The notes beneath the pieces were generated by a model, which worked only from the letters and a program-made list of their open reading frames with translations, was not told the DNA's origin and did not search any database. 51,865 nt of DNA from Flammeovirgaceae bacterium (GTDB taxonomy: Bacteria; Bacteroidota; Bacteroidia; Cytophagales; Cyclobacteriaceae), in contig JADJMA010000033.1 of assembly GCA_016709845.1 (NCBI GenBank), positions 1 to 51,865 of the forward strand, written 5' to 3'. A program made the position numbers and the translations under genes. Every line of letters starts with the position of its first letter. Position 1 is the stretch's first letter. Positions 27,116 through 40,928 of the stretch are shown one piece after another.

Positions 27116-30100
27116 ACCGTAACTGGATCTAGCATATTAATCCACCCACTACTTGTGAAAATCTTATTTCCATCTGTCTGACCAATCACCGGATCACCTT
27201 CTCCACCTCTCGGATCAACAATATTAACTGGGTTATTTCCGTAAGCTACATAAGGACTCCAATACTGTCGCATTGGATCTGGCACTAACCACCTTCCAAT
27301 TATAGGATCATATTCTCTTAACTCAAAATGACTCCACCCAGTCTCTTCATCCTTTTCTGCATACTGCCCCTGGTATTTGTAACGGTAGGTAAGTTCGTCA
27401 GGAGTTTTTTGTTCGCGCAGCACGGAGCCGTAGGCATAGTAGTCGGTGGCTTGCGTTACACGCCTGCTGCGGTGGGTAACTTTTAAATCATCGAACCACA
27501 CTTTGGTATTTTCGCTCTCGTTGCTCACCCATATATAGATGTAGCCTTTTTGTTGCGGCCGTATAGGATTTGTAAAAGCAACTTGTTTTGGAGTTACGGC
27601 TATCTCCATGCCGGGGTCAAAGCCGGCATTATCAGGCACGCGCATGGCACCAGCATCTTTCAATATATAGGCTTCGTCAAACACAATGTAGTTCAAATAC
27701 GCAAACGGGCGGGTGGCCGGGTCGCTGCCCGTACCTGCCAATGCAATCGGCAAATTATTGGTAAAGGCCTGATTGGCGGCAGCGGCTGTCTCCAACCCAA
27801 AGCTGGCATTTACAAACGCGCTCCCCAGCAGGGTGGCCATCATGGCGGTGGTGGCATTGCGCGTGTAGCTCACTTTGCGTTCAAACTTTGCCCACGTTTC
27901 TAACTTAATTGTATCTCCGGCATCTACTTTCAATGCAATGGCGGGGCCTGTTATGTCTTCTTTGGTAGCGGGGTTGCCGTCATCCGTCCAGAAAAGATAG
28001 CTGGTGCGCTCAGGCACGGCCACTTCGGTAGTTATGGGCGAATGGTTCATTCGGTAGTCGCGCTTCTCCGTTTCAAAAATATTTTTAAAGTATTGCATTT
28101 CGCGCAAGCGTGGGTTGGTCCAGTCGGCCACCCCGGTATCTTCCATGGTGGCGAGGTAAATATCTTCATCGGCTTTGAGTGTTGCGCGCACGTTGCCTAA
28201 GTGGTCGGTGAGTTCGTAAATGTATTCGTAGCCGCCCTCTAACTTTTGGCGGTAGGTGCCCAACTTGCCGCTACCATACACAGGCACTTCGCTAAGTGTA
28301 ATGGGTTGGCCAACCTTTTGATCATAGATACTTAGTACGTTGCCGCTGGCATCGCGAATGTACCACGTAGTAAACTGCAACACGCCTGTGCTGTTGTAGG
28401 TTTCTTTAGCGAGGCGGAATCCACGGTCGTCATATTTGTATTTAGTAGTAACAATTGTTTTGGCAGCATCAGAATACACCGCACTTACTTTTCCGGTTAC
28501 ATCATAGTCTACATATAAGTCGGCACCGTTACATTATCCTGCCCTACCATTTGGCCAATGGCATTGTAGGTGTAGGCGTTTACATCAGCCAGAGACAGAG
28601 GCGAGGCGGTTGCTGGCTGCGGCTTGTTTATACAAACCAATTTGGTTTACATAGAAAATGTCGCCCACAACCACTGGACTTGAAAACAGCACACCCACTT
28701 TGATTGAAGTTACTCCGGCAGGGATTGTAAACTCAACTGTTGCCCAATCTTCGTTAGCAGCGCCTTGTGGCAACACGCGGGTTAACCAAACCAGATTTGC
28801 ACCTGTGTTAGCATACACATAAAGATAAGCCAGACCAGAAGTTTGTCTATAGCCTTTAACTTTATACGTGTATTTTTCACCCACTGCAACGGGAATGAAG
28901 GACTGTGTAATTATACCCACCGTACTCACCAGGTTACAGGTAACTTTAACATAATTCTGACTACCAATAGTCTCGGGGGCAATTGTTGCATTGCCATTAT
29001 TGGTATATCCTGTAGTTCCATTAAAATCTTCATTTGGGGCTGCATTGGCTACGCGCAAAGCTTCGTACCCATACGTAAAATCATGCACCCGATGCTGACC
29101 TTCGTTGTACCGTTTTAAGGTTAGCAGGTTTCCATTCGGATCGTAGGTAAGATCATTCTCGCGGAATTTGTTTCCGGCTAACGCATAACTACTGCTCAAC
29201 TGACCAAAGGTTGGATTGGCAAACTGAGCTTCTTTCAATTGATACTTATCGTCATAGCGATAGAGGAACATGCCTTTTAGTTCACTGCCACCGCTGGCAT
29301 AGGCCGGGTCGGTGCGCCAGGCCTGGCTGGTAATATTTCCATTATACAAGGCATTACCTAAATAGCTACCCGATGGATTATACGGATCGGTGATACTCAC
29401 AGCAATCGGGTCGCTGTAGCGAATAAGCGCAGGCACTTTAGAGCTGGTAATTTTATAGCGATAACTGCCGGCATAACTTCCATCAGCCGAATTGATTTGG
29501 TAGCTAGTGCCACTCGCATTTTGATTCGAAGCGGAAACGTTCGTCCAGGTAACTCCAATTAACTTTTCCCACGTAATGGTATTGAGTGCCGTAATGGGGC
29601 GTGCAGGAATTACAAGTTGGGTGCTGATGGGTGTGCTGACTTGGGTTAAATCGCTAATGTTTTTTTGTGGTGAATAAATAAAGTAGGCAAAGGGATGTGT
29701 GCCGGTGCCCGAAAAGTTAGGCTCCAGTGTTGCAAAGTCAAGGCGGTTGTTATCCACACGGATGTAAAGACTTGCCTTGCGCGCATCGGTGGTGAAATTA
29801 GGCATCGAGGTGAAGTCGTTACTGTATAGATAAAGGTAAACGGTGGCTGGTAGATTGATGAGAGATGAAGGTACAGCACCAGAAAATCTATTTCCACTAA
29901 TCTGGAGGTAGTTTAACATAGTCATGTTACTCCAGTTTGCAGGAAGTTCGCCTTCCATCTGGTTATTATATAAATAAATATTTTGAAGCTTCACCAAACT
30001 GGTAAAATAGCTTGGCATATATCCTGTTAGCTGGTTGTCATTCAACAAGAGTTGGTTCAGGTTTGCCAGATTCGCGAGGACGCAGGCAATACCCCGGTTC

Positions 30101-33100
30101 GCTTTGTATTTGCCAGACTAAGGACAGAGAGTTTTGTTAAGTTGCCAAACCAGTCGGGTATTGGGGCTGGCGTAAGATTAACATTAGTACTAATGTTAAA
30201 ATTAGTAACGTTGATCAGATCGCCCATATACGGGATGGAGCCGGTGAAACTATTCGTAAATAGTTGCAGCACCTGTAGGTTAGCTAGCTTGTTAATGGAT
30301 GGTGGGATTTGGCCCGTAAACTGATTTCCATATAAAATTAATTGAGTGAGATTTTGCAGGTTCGAAAAGTCGGCTGTTATCTGGCCGGTAAGTGCATTCG
30401 TATTGAGATATAAATTAATCAGTCCAGTCATGTTTCCAATCCACACAGGAAGAGAACCTGAAAGTTGATTCGAACCCAGATGCAAGTACTTTAAGTTGGT
30501 TAGGTTTTGTAGTTCATTTGGAATAGTGCCGTTTCTATTTGCACTATATAAATATAAAGTTTGAAGGTTAGTAAAATTGCCAATCCATGTTGGTATTGGT
30601 GCACTCGTTAACGTAAGATTACTTGAAATATCAAAATATGTAAGACTCGTAAGAGAGCTTAAATCAGGAATTAAACCAGTAAGGAAATTGGTTCCTAAGT
30701 GTAAACTTTTTAACAAAGTAAGTTGATTAAGTGAAGCGGGAATCGGTCCACTCAGGTTATTGCGGTATAAGGTTAGTGTATTAAGGAGGGTCAGATTTCC
30801 GATTGAAGCAGGTATGCTGCCCTGCATAGTTTGGTTGCTACCGATATTCAATGTTCTCAATCCTTTTAAGTCGCCAATTTTTGTTGGAATTTTTCCGGTT
30901 AGATTATTGGCAGTAGAAAAAATAATTGAACTAATATCTCCGTTCATGATATCAATGCCATACCAACTATCCATTTGCGTAAGTGTGGCAGAAGTTGGCC
31001 AACTGCCGGCCACCGGCCAATTGGTTTAGTTGTCCACCCGGCACCTCCCAAGCTATCATAAAATATTTTCAAGGCGGCAAACTCAATGATGTCGGGTACT
31101 AAGCCTTGTGTCGGTGGAATCCAAAAAGAGGCTTTGGCGTTGTTGATTTTATAGCCCGTTTCATTGATGCTGGCATCGGCAATCATAGCGCCTGTATAAC
31201 CTGATACCACCGTGTAAACAGTCGCACCATTTCTCTTAAAATAGATTGAAGAACCAACGCGTTCAACCCGCAGCTTATCGCCTATCTGCCCAACCTGATT
31301 TGACTGATTAACACCGTTAAGATATACGTACACGCTTGTGCCATTTGTATACCAGCCATAATCCACTGAAGTGTAATCCGCATCCGTATTCACATCCGAA
31401 AGGCCAAATGTCCGTCTTCCATTTTGCGTATCAAGAGTATATTCAACCCAACCATCTACATTGACTGGTAGCGCATTTACCGAGGCAGCTCCGCCATTGC
31501 CCCAGCCCCAGCTGCAGTTTTCGTAATCGTGTTTCCATTTGCAGTAACACCTACCAGATCTGTCCACACTATGTCATATGAAGGATTCGGCACAGGGGTT
31601 GAGGGAATCCAAAATGAAGTTGTTACTAACGGTATCGAAGTATTAGTTGTGTTAATAGCAGCGTCTACTAATAAGCTGGTAGTAAGGGCTGCCGTTTTTG
31701 TATAAAACGTAACACCATTTTCTTAAAAGGATTGAAGAACCAACGCGCTCAACCCGCAAAATATCTCCATTTAAAGCCGTACCTGCTGCTAGGTTGCTTC
31801 CGTTACTGTAAACTGCATAACTCAATCCGTTTGAATAAATTGCATAGTCAATTGTGGTGTAATTAGCATCCACATTTACATCCGACAAGCCTACCATAAA
31901 TTGATTGCTTAAGTAAGCTGGAAATTCCACATAGCCATCGGTACTTGCGGCTAAAAGATTTTGTGTTGCTGCTCCCGCATTGCCCCAGCCGCTTGGGGCT
32001 GTCTTTACGAGTTGATCACCACTAACAATTACTCCTACCAGATCTTTCCAAACTACATTGTAATTTGGAATCCAAGCGAGCGCAGGTTCAACATCTATTT
32101 CATTGGGCATTAATACATTTGTGTTAATTGACGCTACCAAATTCTCACTTGGAAGAGAAGGCACCTCGCTGTTATCGAGCTCAGTCTTGTCGGCTTCCGT
32201 AAAAGCAAGTTCTACTGCGTTAGTCTTCAACCTGGCGATCAATTCTTTGTATTGTGGACTTTCAGCACTGAATTGTTTAAAGGGCAATTTTTCATCTACT
32301 AACTCTGGCTTGAACGCGGGATTGAGTTTAAAGTAAGGAACTGAAGCAATGCGAGTTTCGTCTTTGGCATCCAGTTGCGGTAGCCCATGAATGCTGTGCC
32401 CTTGTTTGCCAGCATCAGCACCCTGATAAAGACCGGTAAACTCGCTATCAAAATAATCCAGTGTAAGACCAAACACATCGCCTTTAAAGTTGCTGTGTGC
32501 TCCTATCGCTCCATCCTGCCCGGGATCTTTTGAAGCTAAGGGATGATTGATTGATTCTAACCAGCCATGAATGTTGTACACAAAATCAATGCCTTGTAAA
32601 TCTTTAGCAAGTTCAATGCGCTTCAACGGCCCATGCAGGTAATAAATATACTTTGCCTGTTGGGTCTTATTGGTTCCATTCAAACTGGTAAACGCTTTCG
32701 ATAACCGGTTGTCGGCATCGTACTCATAGTGGTGATAAAAAATATCTTTTAGCGCAGCACTTTCGAAAGAACTTTTGAACCACTTGCGTTACGTTGCCCA
32801 AGAAATCGTAGCTATACTCAACAGCAAAGGCGCGCGTAAGACCTGTTGGTTTTTGAACCATCCAGGTTACGCGGCCGCGCTCATCATAACTATACCAGGT
32901 TTTTATGTTTGGATTTTCAGTAATGGCAACGGCACTGCGCACATACTTTTGCTTGAACCCGGTGATCGGGTCAGCATCTGGTAAGTCATAATAGGTTTTG
33001 GTCCAGTCTGTGATATCTGTATTCGTCCAGATAGATTGGGCAATATATTCCAGTTTACTTTTAAGCACAGCACTTCCAAAAACTTCTACGGTGCCTTTAT

Positions 33101-35752
33101 ATTCGCCTGATTCAATCGGGCGACCAAGCTCATCATAATGCGTACACGAAAAGCGGCCTCGCTCCCGCTGCAACGCATTTTGCGAAAAGCGAATACTTCC
33201 ATCGGATCGATACATGTATTCGGTACGCCCGGCATCGGGTTCGGTCATGCTTAGCAACCACCCGCGGTGGTTATACACGTAAGTAGTTTTATCAATACCT
33301 GAATAGGGTACTGCCGGATTGTTGATTTTTAACTGTTGATAGCCATTTGGCGAAACTGATGAAATCAATCGCCCGGCATCATCATAAAAATTATAAGCAA
33401 TGTCGCCATAGCTATTGGTGTAGGTAATACCAAGAGATGAAGTGCTGGAACTGGTAATATCAATCCGATAAAAACCCTGAACCCAATTTCCATTATTTGG
33501 TGGTACCACATAAGCAAGTTGGTTAGTAAATTAGTGACGGTATACGTTGCGCCAGCTTGCGGAGCTAGTGTAACTGGGGATGCACTCAACAAATAAAAAT
33601 AAAGCCTGTCCATAAAGGCCGGGTCATTCTTTTTTATAGTTTGGGTATTCGAAATTGTTTTCCAGGTGCCGGGGCGGGCAGTCATCAATGTCTTGCCGCT
33701 TTTATCAGAAATGCCAATGGCAAATTTTCCATTCTGATCGCGGGTAACTTGTTGTACCCCTTGTTGCTTAAGGGTAGTCAGTGCTGTTTGTCCGGATAGC
33801 ACCGTTGTGTTACGCAGTTGAATGTATTCATCTAACTCTTGAATAACAGGGAATGTTCCTGATAGCACCTCATGCCCAGTACCTAGTTTGTGCGCTTCGC
33901 CAGGCGCTGCCGATAACATTGCTTCACCGGTTCCATCTTCATAAAATTTAGTTCGGCTATAAGGAAATTTAGTGATGGGGGTATTTTGTTCGAGTGTATT
34001 GGCGGCACTATAATACCAGCCCACTGTTCCTGCATCCTCCGAAAACCCTGTGGGTGAATTCAGATCATTAAAGTCAACCACGTCAGCTCCAGAGGCATCC
34101 AGCATAAACCGCACATCGTACTTGAATGTTGAATTAACCATGTGTGCAGGCAATGAACTAGCCACTACCCTATCGTACTGATCTTTTACAATACCGGAGG
34201 TAAAAATTTTTCCGGAAGTCAGATTCTTAGATTGTGACTGTAGTGGTTTGCCCGCATAATCAAAGTAGGCTTTGCTACTTCCCACTATCGTTGAAGTTTG
34301 ATTGTAAGCCGTTGTCTCAATCCAGTTTAGTTTACCATCGCAGTCGTTGGTTATGGTTAATGTGACAGTTGCTTTAGCAGGGCTTGCGCACCCAGTGGAA
34401 GAGACAGCTCCTAATTTATAACTGTAAGTTCCTGGATTAATCAACCGCCCGACCGGAAGTTGCAAACCAGAAGTTATCAATACGTCTTGAGGTGTGTACA
34501 ATTCGAAAATGCTTGTGTTCGCATTGGTTTGTGGAACAAACTGAACTTGTTCCCAATTGCAATTTAGTTGACTAATGCTGCCAGGGACAGCTGGCCTTGA
34601 ATTAACGGTAAAATGTTTTTGTTTTAAAAATACTTGGGCAATTGGTTAAGCTAAATTTGATGGTTGCAGTTCCTGAAAATGTAGGATCCCAGGTTACCAG
34701 GCCTGTAGAACTGATTGAGCTTGATCCGGCATTTAGAATACTCCATTGATAAACAGAGTTAATCGTTTCTGAATAGGTGAACTGCGAAGTACCACTACCT
34801 ACGCATCGATTTTCGCCAGAAGATAGAATCTGCCCTGGTATATCGCTAAATATGTTAATTGGTTGAGTGCTACTTTCGGCATAACTATTCATACAAACAG
34901 CATTTGAAAAAAAATAGGCCCTACGGTTACAAAATCCCCTGACTGAAAATCAACAGGTGTATAGGTTTGACTGGTAGATAGAATCGCACTGGTTCCCGTC
35001 TCGCTATTTGTGTGTGTCCAACTATAATATATGTTACCGGAATGAGATGTATTGGCTGTGAAACTCAACTCACCCAGGCAATAATCGAATGAGCTGCGTT
35101 GGGGATTTATAGAAATATTGACAACAAAATTCTGAGTAGGAATTACTGTTAATGTAATTGTATTTGAATTTACATTGGTACATTGAAAAACGGCCTGCCT
35201 ATAGAATGTGGTTGACTCTGTTAAATTAACCGCAGTGTATGCGTTTGAATAAGCTCGAAATTTGAGTAAAAACAGATGCTGAGGCAGCCTTTTAAACCAA
35301 TAATAGGTTAAAAATCCGTTTCCGGTAGGTGATGAAGCACTTTGGATGATTGTCGAGCTATTGTTGCAAACAGAAGTGCTTGCGACACTAATTGCACCAG
35401 GGGTAACACCACCACTTCCGGGGTTTACTGTAACAGATAGAGTGGCTGGCGGTTGAGGCTCACCTTCCGAATCACGATAGTTTACTTTAACCTGACCCGT
35501 ACCTGCACTGGTCCAATTCACTAGGCGAGAATTTCCGCTGCCACTTGCAGTTCCTTTTGTTATTTGCCAAGATGTTATTTTTGAACCTGCTGGGCCATTG
35601 AATGTATAGTTGTCATTATTGCCAACGCAAACTGTCGTCCTTCCTGATATTGACTGACCAAACAAAGTGTTTGACCCAATAGTTATACACCACAAAAGTA
35701 TTACTTTGATGTAAGTCATCCCAAGGGTTCTATTTGATACAAGGGGCATCAT
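26617..35752 (-). CDS. giant secreted RHS/YD-repeat protein (DUF6443) with LRR insert and C-terminal toxin candidate, many frameshifts
   Basis: About 3,040 codons in one locus. Order: signal peptide (YIKVILLWCITIGSNTLFGQ; start at 35752 or the internal Met at 35719); PKD/Ig-like repeats; DUF6443-type segment (about 34,300-33,600); YD repeats (YDDAGRLISS, YDELGRPIESG, YNHRGWLLSM); two sandwich modules (32,060-31,090); a plant-type LRR array (31,080-29,800); more YD repeats (LTYDPNGNLLTLKRYNEGQH) with a CBM-like insert; RHS core (YELTDHLGNVRATLKADED, LREYDPIIGRWLVPDPMRQY, YGNNPVNIVDPRG near 27,230); then the variable C-terminus. Over ten frame breaks occur, but the domain order is continuous, so one gene is likely. 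Export through T9SS is plausible; no sorting domain was seen. Confidence 0.85.
29800..31080 (-). other. plant-type leucine-rich repeat array inside the RHS protein
   Basis: About 13 repeats of roughly 24 residues with the pattern L-x-x-L-x-L-x-x-N-x-L-x-G-x-I-P, e.g. LKSLHLGTNFLTGLIPDLSS and LIPDL, GSIPASIGNLTLLNTLTLYR and NLTNLKYLHLGSNQLSGSLP. The array is preceded by an LRR N-cap (ALKIFYDSLGGAGW ... DSWYGIDIMNGDISSI), the same cap found on plant receptor kinases. One slip near 30,050 splits the array. The G-x-I-P element defines the plant-specific LRR class. Confidence 0.85.
31090..32065 (-). repeat. two tandem copies of a ~155-residue beta-sandwich-like module
   Basis: Module 1 (about 32,060-31,600) reads VVWKDLVGVIVSGDQLVKTA, GWGNAGAAT, FMVGLSDVNVDANYTTIDYA and ILRVERVGSSILLRK. 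Module 2 (about 31,575-31,090) reads DLVGVTANGNTITKTA, GWGNGGAAS, FGLSDVNTDADYTSVDYGWY and KLRVERVGSSIYFKRNGATV. The shared order and the identical RVERVGSSI show an internal duplication. The fold looks like a concanavalin/SPRY-type binding sandwich. Confidence 0.75.
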
Positions 35753-35764
35753 AGGATAGACAGT

Positions 35765-38700
35765 TTAATGATTAGCATAATGATATACGGTCTCCGAAGT
35801 TTTTGTACGTCCATGTAAGAAAGTCTCTTTATACACTTTCGTTAATCGCCCTATACCATCATACTCATACTCTGTAAAGAGATTGTTGTTATCTAAGATA
35901 TACTTAAGCTCACCCCACGGGCTATAGACATAACTCACCATGGCAGCCTTAAGCGGATGAACTCGGAAGTCATCAAATAGCGTTGTCGCATTTCTTGCCT
36001 CACATGAGATTTCCATATTGCTTCCAACAGCTATATCAATATCCTTCTATCAGGTACCATGAACCCGCCTGGCTAAACGTGGTTGGAATCGTTGAGCTAT
36101 TTCATTTTTAGAATAGCATCTGATCGGTTTGCCCACACGGCTACGTGATACTTTTAGCACCTGTATTGTTAAATGTATGGCTAAATCCTTTGAACCTGTT
36201 GGCGCTTGCTGAAAAACTACCTGTGTGTGCGCTGCTACTTACCGCTGTGCCATTCAATTTAACTCCTCCGCCCAGTGCACCATTTTGTCCCACGGTTTCC
36301 TCCAATCCGGAAAAAGCAAACTCACTATATTGTGAATTGGAAGCGGTTGCAAATACCCGTGTTTGGTCGAGTGACATTTTGGTGGCTGCATAGTTTCCGT
36401 TTAGGTCAGTTGCCTCTAGGGCATTAGAGTTGGTATCAAATAGTTTTATTTCATTAAGTCTCTGCCAATTTGAAGTGCCTGTATTCCCTGTCCAATCTGT
36501 AAATTCATTGAAATTTGCAAACGGATATAATCCATCTGTTCGAAGTGCTACATTTTCATCACCTATAAAATTATAACTAGATCGCTGGCGCCAGACATCG
36601 TATTGTGAGCATTAGTACCCGATGTACCAATTCCAAGCACATTTATTTGATTGCTCCACGTTTGTGCCGAAGCAGAAACAAGCGCTAGCTTATTTAATGA
36701 AGTCTCATCAGAAACCTTATAAGTTGCGCTGCCGGCAACTTGCGTTATCATGTGCTCATTATAAGACTTAGCGGGATCAAATTGATAATGCTCCTTCATT
36801 GCCATTAAAGGATAAATGGTATAGGCAGGTTTAACCTCAGTTACGTAGGTGCTTCCAAAGCCATCAGTTAGTAGTGTCTTAATTACCTCGCCACTATAAA
36901 AATCAAAGGCAAGGTTCTTGGACGAAGTGGTGATGCCCGTTTTATAATTGATACTTGTGGAGCCAGTTTGTATTGAAGGATAATTTTCTTTGCTAGAAAT
37001 GGAAGCTAGTAAATTGTAATTATTATCAGTCCTCTTTACAAATTTTCCATTATTAAACACTTCATGTACAATACCTTGGTTATTAAATGAGCCGAGTGTA
37101 TTTACATACTGTTGATTATTAAAAACCGAGCCTGTTAGGTTAGCATCATACAGGTAATTATTGATGGTCTCATTGATTTTCTACCTTGTCCGTCATACAG
37201 GGTTATTGATTTTAAGTTTCCGACAAATTGAGTGAAATTTCGAATTGCTTTTTTCACGGTCTCAATTCTTGAGTAAGCTAGGGTTTGGCTGACTCCGGTT
37301 ACATTTGTATTGCTACTGGCAAGCCCTGCTTCTACAATCATCCCATCAAGAAAAGTTTGAAATTTGTATTGAGAATATTCAGGAACAATCTGAATACTTC
37401 CGTTCTCGTCAGTAAATTTTTCTCGCACATTAACAGTTTCATAGATAACCCCAGGCGATGGTATTTCGCGACCAACTGTAACTAATCTTACGAATCCCTG
37501 AAGCATCATTTCTTTGTAAAAGCTATCTATGTTAGAATAGCCAGTATTCGCATTAAAATCATCTGTAACCACCGGCTCGAATGAGGTAACTCCATTTTGA
37601 TACTCATAGAAAGTTGACGATTTTTTATTACTAACCGGCTCATTAAGGGTAATAGACTTCACGCGAATGCCACCTCCTAGATTAAGAGCTGACCCTAAAT
37701 AAACATTCCCTTTTAAATACCGATGATCTGGGGTATGCTGAATATTAGTAGAGATAATCAGGGAGGTTGGCGTAACCTCTTGGACAATACCGTTTGTTAA
37801 AAGATAAGGTGTTGTAGTTATTGGACCACCTTGAGTGGCAAATTGCTGTATAATAAACAGCAACCAAGTCCACCGAATTTCCTACACTAAAATAATCAGT
37901 ATACTTTATGTCGCCACTTCCCCAAATATTTCCTCTGAGTGTTATAATCGGTTGTGGAAGTGGATCACCAGTTTGAGGATTATATAATTGAGTATTGAAT
38001 GTTTAGTGGTAGGGAAAAGTTTTTATAGTATACGCTTTTAGTATATCGGTCGGCTTCATATTCAACTTGTATTTTGCCCCGGTACTTGTTGAAATTGATT
38101 GCAGCGACCAAACATCCAAATTCTTTGAAGAAATTTGAGTCGTTAATTTCTGTTGATTATAAGTCGCTCCATATTCTTTGTAGTCAGATTTAAAACATGA
38201 CCATATATCCTGCATGTCTTTCTGATAGGGTGGGTTTTTAGTTTTTTTAAGTGAAAGTACCGATCCCGGTTGAGGCAAAGTTTGACCTAACAGTGCCCAA
38301 ACGATAACCTCATTACTTTGTTTGTATCTTATATATCCATAAAAATCATTACCACCCTGTTTAAAGGTTAATAGGTCTCCAATTTCCATTCTGGCAAAGC
38401 TTTCCGGTTGCTAAAGCAATATTGTATGAATTACTACTACTATTAATTGAAGATATAGATGCATCTACAATTTTTGAGTCGGAATGATTATACCCAAACC
38501 GAGTTGGTGGCATGCTAATGCCTCTTCCTTTTCCATAGATGGTCACTGCGTTCAATGTTAACTTCCCAGAACCAATCGAAGCGTCAGGTATGGAGTTTAA
38601 AATGTCGATTTGGGAAGAGAAGTTATTTGGCAGGTTAGCGCAAAGTGAATAATCTGTGTCCATGTCAATACTTCGCAGTGAGTTAAGATTAAGCTGACTT

Positions 38701-40928
38701 TGATTTGCTGCTAAATCATAAACATCGATAACATTTCTTCCTTGGTGGTATTCTATGCTCGACTGAGATTGATTATAGTTCGTGCTACTGGTCTCTAAAT
38801 TAGAAGGAACGTCCTCGTTCCTCATTAAATAAACCGACTTCAATTTTAATTGACTCACAGGATGGAGAGTATAACTGCCTCTTGATTTAGGCGCATAGCC
38901 ACCTTCATCTACCCAGTTTATATGCTGAAAATATCAGTTGTAACAGGGTTCTCGTTTGAGGATGTAACTCCTTTGCCGTCTTTTCTAATCTCTTTTATAA
39001 ATAGTGCGGTGTGTGTATTTGTGCTAATACGATTTAGATAGTAGAGTTCTTTCTTACCTTTTGAGTATGATTTAAAATTCTTATCTAACTCTTCATTGAA
39101 GTTTTCACCCGGATTTCGCCATCGGTATTCCTTTGCCCATTGTCCGTACTCTAGCGATACCCAATAACCCCAGTCCCCCACACTTGGAAGCCCATCCTGA
39201 TTGCGGTCCACATAATCGGGGCCTGTAACTGCAGTCAGATACCATGTATATGCATACTTATTAGGATTTTTTAAATAGTTAAACCGATCCCCTCCGACAT
39301 TATCCTTCTTTTGAGTAAAAGTATATTCATCATATGAATATGCAGGAAGTGAAAAGTGATAGGTTACTCCTGAGGGGTTTGTAATCCTAAACCCACCTAC
39401 CTGACCACCAGCGGAAATGTTATCTCTGACAAAACCCTTTGCTGAGCAATCCAAAAATCCTCTATTCAACATGGTGGCACGTTGCGTAACCATTTCCTGA
39501 TTTGAAAAATATTCAATGTGCTTCGATCCTGGAACGTTAGGGGCCGTGTGGCCATCATTCAGGCCAGTTTGTGGAAGAAACGATGGCCAATAAATAGGAT
39601 TTGGGCCACTACCCACATTGACTACTGGAGGATCGCTAATTACCCGGTTTGAGAAGTCATTGATAAAATGGTACTCAACTTTTTGATTGATATCGTATTG
39701 TTGAGTTGCCGGTTGATAGGTTTTTACTACATAGGGTTGATTCTGCTTTTGAGATTTTGACGTCCACATTTACTCTATAATGGTAAGGACGAATACTGCC
39801 TGAAACTCCTTGCGCCATTACCAGGTAGTTGTCATAATCAGCATACGTACCACCGTTCAATTCATCACTCGATTTTCCGCTAGCTGCAGCATAGGCTCCT
39901 GAAAAATTACTATAGGCATCGTAGGCTTTGTTGTCCACGAAAGGCATTTTGTGCATGTTCACAGATCCATACACTAGATTGCTTTCAGATTCATCAATCC
40001 AGTACCGTACATACGAACGACCTAAGTTAAGATTAACAAGCCCCGGTATTATTGGTATATCCAACGCAAAATTTTCTGAATGCGTGCTGACCTGACCATC
40101 TTTTGAATTTGCTACTCCAACTGAAGAACTACCTATTCCTCCAGATATGGAAGGATTTGAACTTCCACTTCTAATTGATGAGCCCAAGTGACTCCCGTAT
40201 CCTGAAATTCCAACTCCTGCCGAGGTGTTAATTCCATTAGAGTGAGAAGAAATACCTGCGTCTAATTGTAAACCACTGCTGATTGCTGAAGCTGACTTTC
40301 CGATAGATAAGTCTACTCCAGCACTTGCATATCCCCCTCCTCCGTATGGAGAAATACCAATCTGCACATTTCCTTTAATTCCAGGTAACTTATCAAGTTT
40401 AGAACTTGCTCCTAAATAAGCACCAACACCGTAGCCTTGATAAGTATCATGTGAGACCGATAATCCAGCTGTTACATTGGCTACATTTGAAATCCCAACC
40501 AGAGACGCCAACTGTATAAGTTTTCAGTCTCTCCACCTTCCCAATAAGTTCTGTCTACAAGTGAATTTCCATTAAAGTCATCTGCGTATCCGTTAACCAT
40601 GCGAGTCAAACTTCCAGGGTTTAGACTCCAACCCAAGCCTACCCAACTGGCATCTTCTTCCGGCTGGATGCCAGCATGATAGGATAGTGCCATTGGGTAA
40701 CTTCCTCCAGTACCCGGCACTTCAATGAGTGGAACACTGTACGTAAAATCACCAGTTGCCAGGTTCACCATATCCGTAGTATCCACAGGCTCAAAGCTGG
40801 TTGCTTCCGGGGCAGTAGGCCCGGAGGTAAGTGCCCAGCTTACAGTAAGCGCTAACACGTTAGTCATCATCATCATTATTAAGAAGACGACAATGGCTTT
40901 TTTAATTCCGGATGTTACGGATCATCAT
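35765..40928 (-). CDS. SpvB/TcaC-like RHS-partner protein, about 1,720 codons, many frameshifts
   Basis: Starts at ATG 40928 or 40925, overlapping the lipoprotein stop; one missing A near 40,905 then leads into the hydrophobic signal KKAIVVFLIMMMMTNVLALT. The N-terminal domain VNLATGDFTYSVPLIEVPGT, LSYHAGIQPEEDASWVGLGW and NPGSLTRMVNGYADDFNG is the SpvB/TcdB-like start of large secreted Bacteroidota RHS-associated proteins. A Gly/Ser-rich stretch follows (40,400-40,050). The C-terminus is YSPWGELKYILDNNNLFTEY then EYDGIGRLTKVYKE, a single YD repeat, ending 12 bp before the RHS gene. At least nine frames are used, so the annotation rests on continuity of the product. It probably forms one complex with the RHS protein. 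Confidence 0.8.

Noticed and set aside
27550..27903. 117-codon plus-strand frame inside the RHS gene
   Set aside because: It is a shadow of the conserved RHS core on the minus strand; no start-site signal or recognisable domain.
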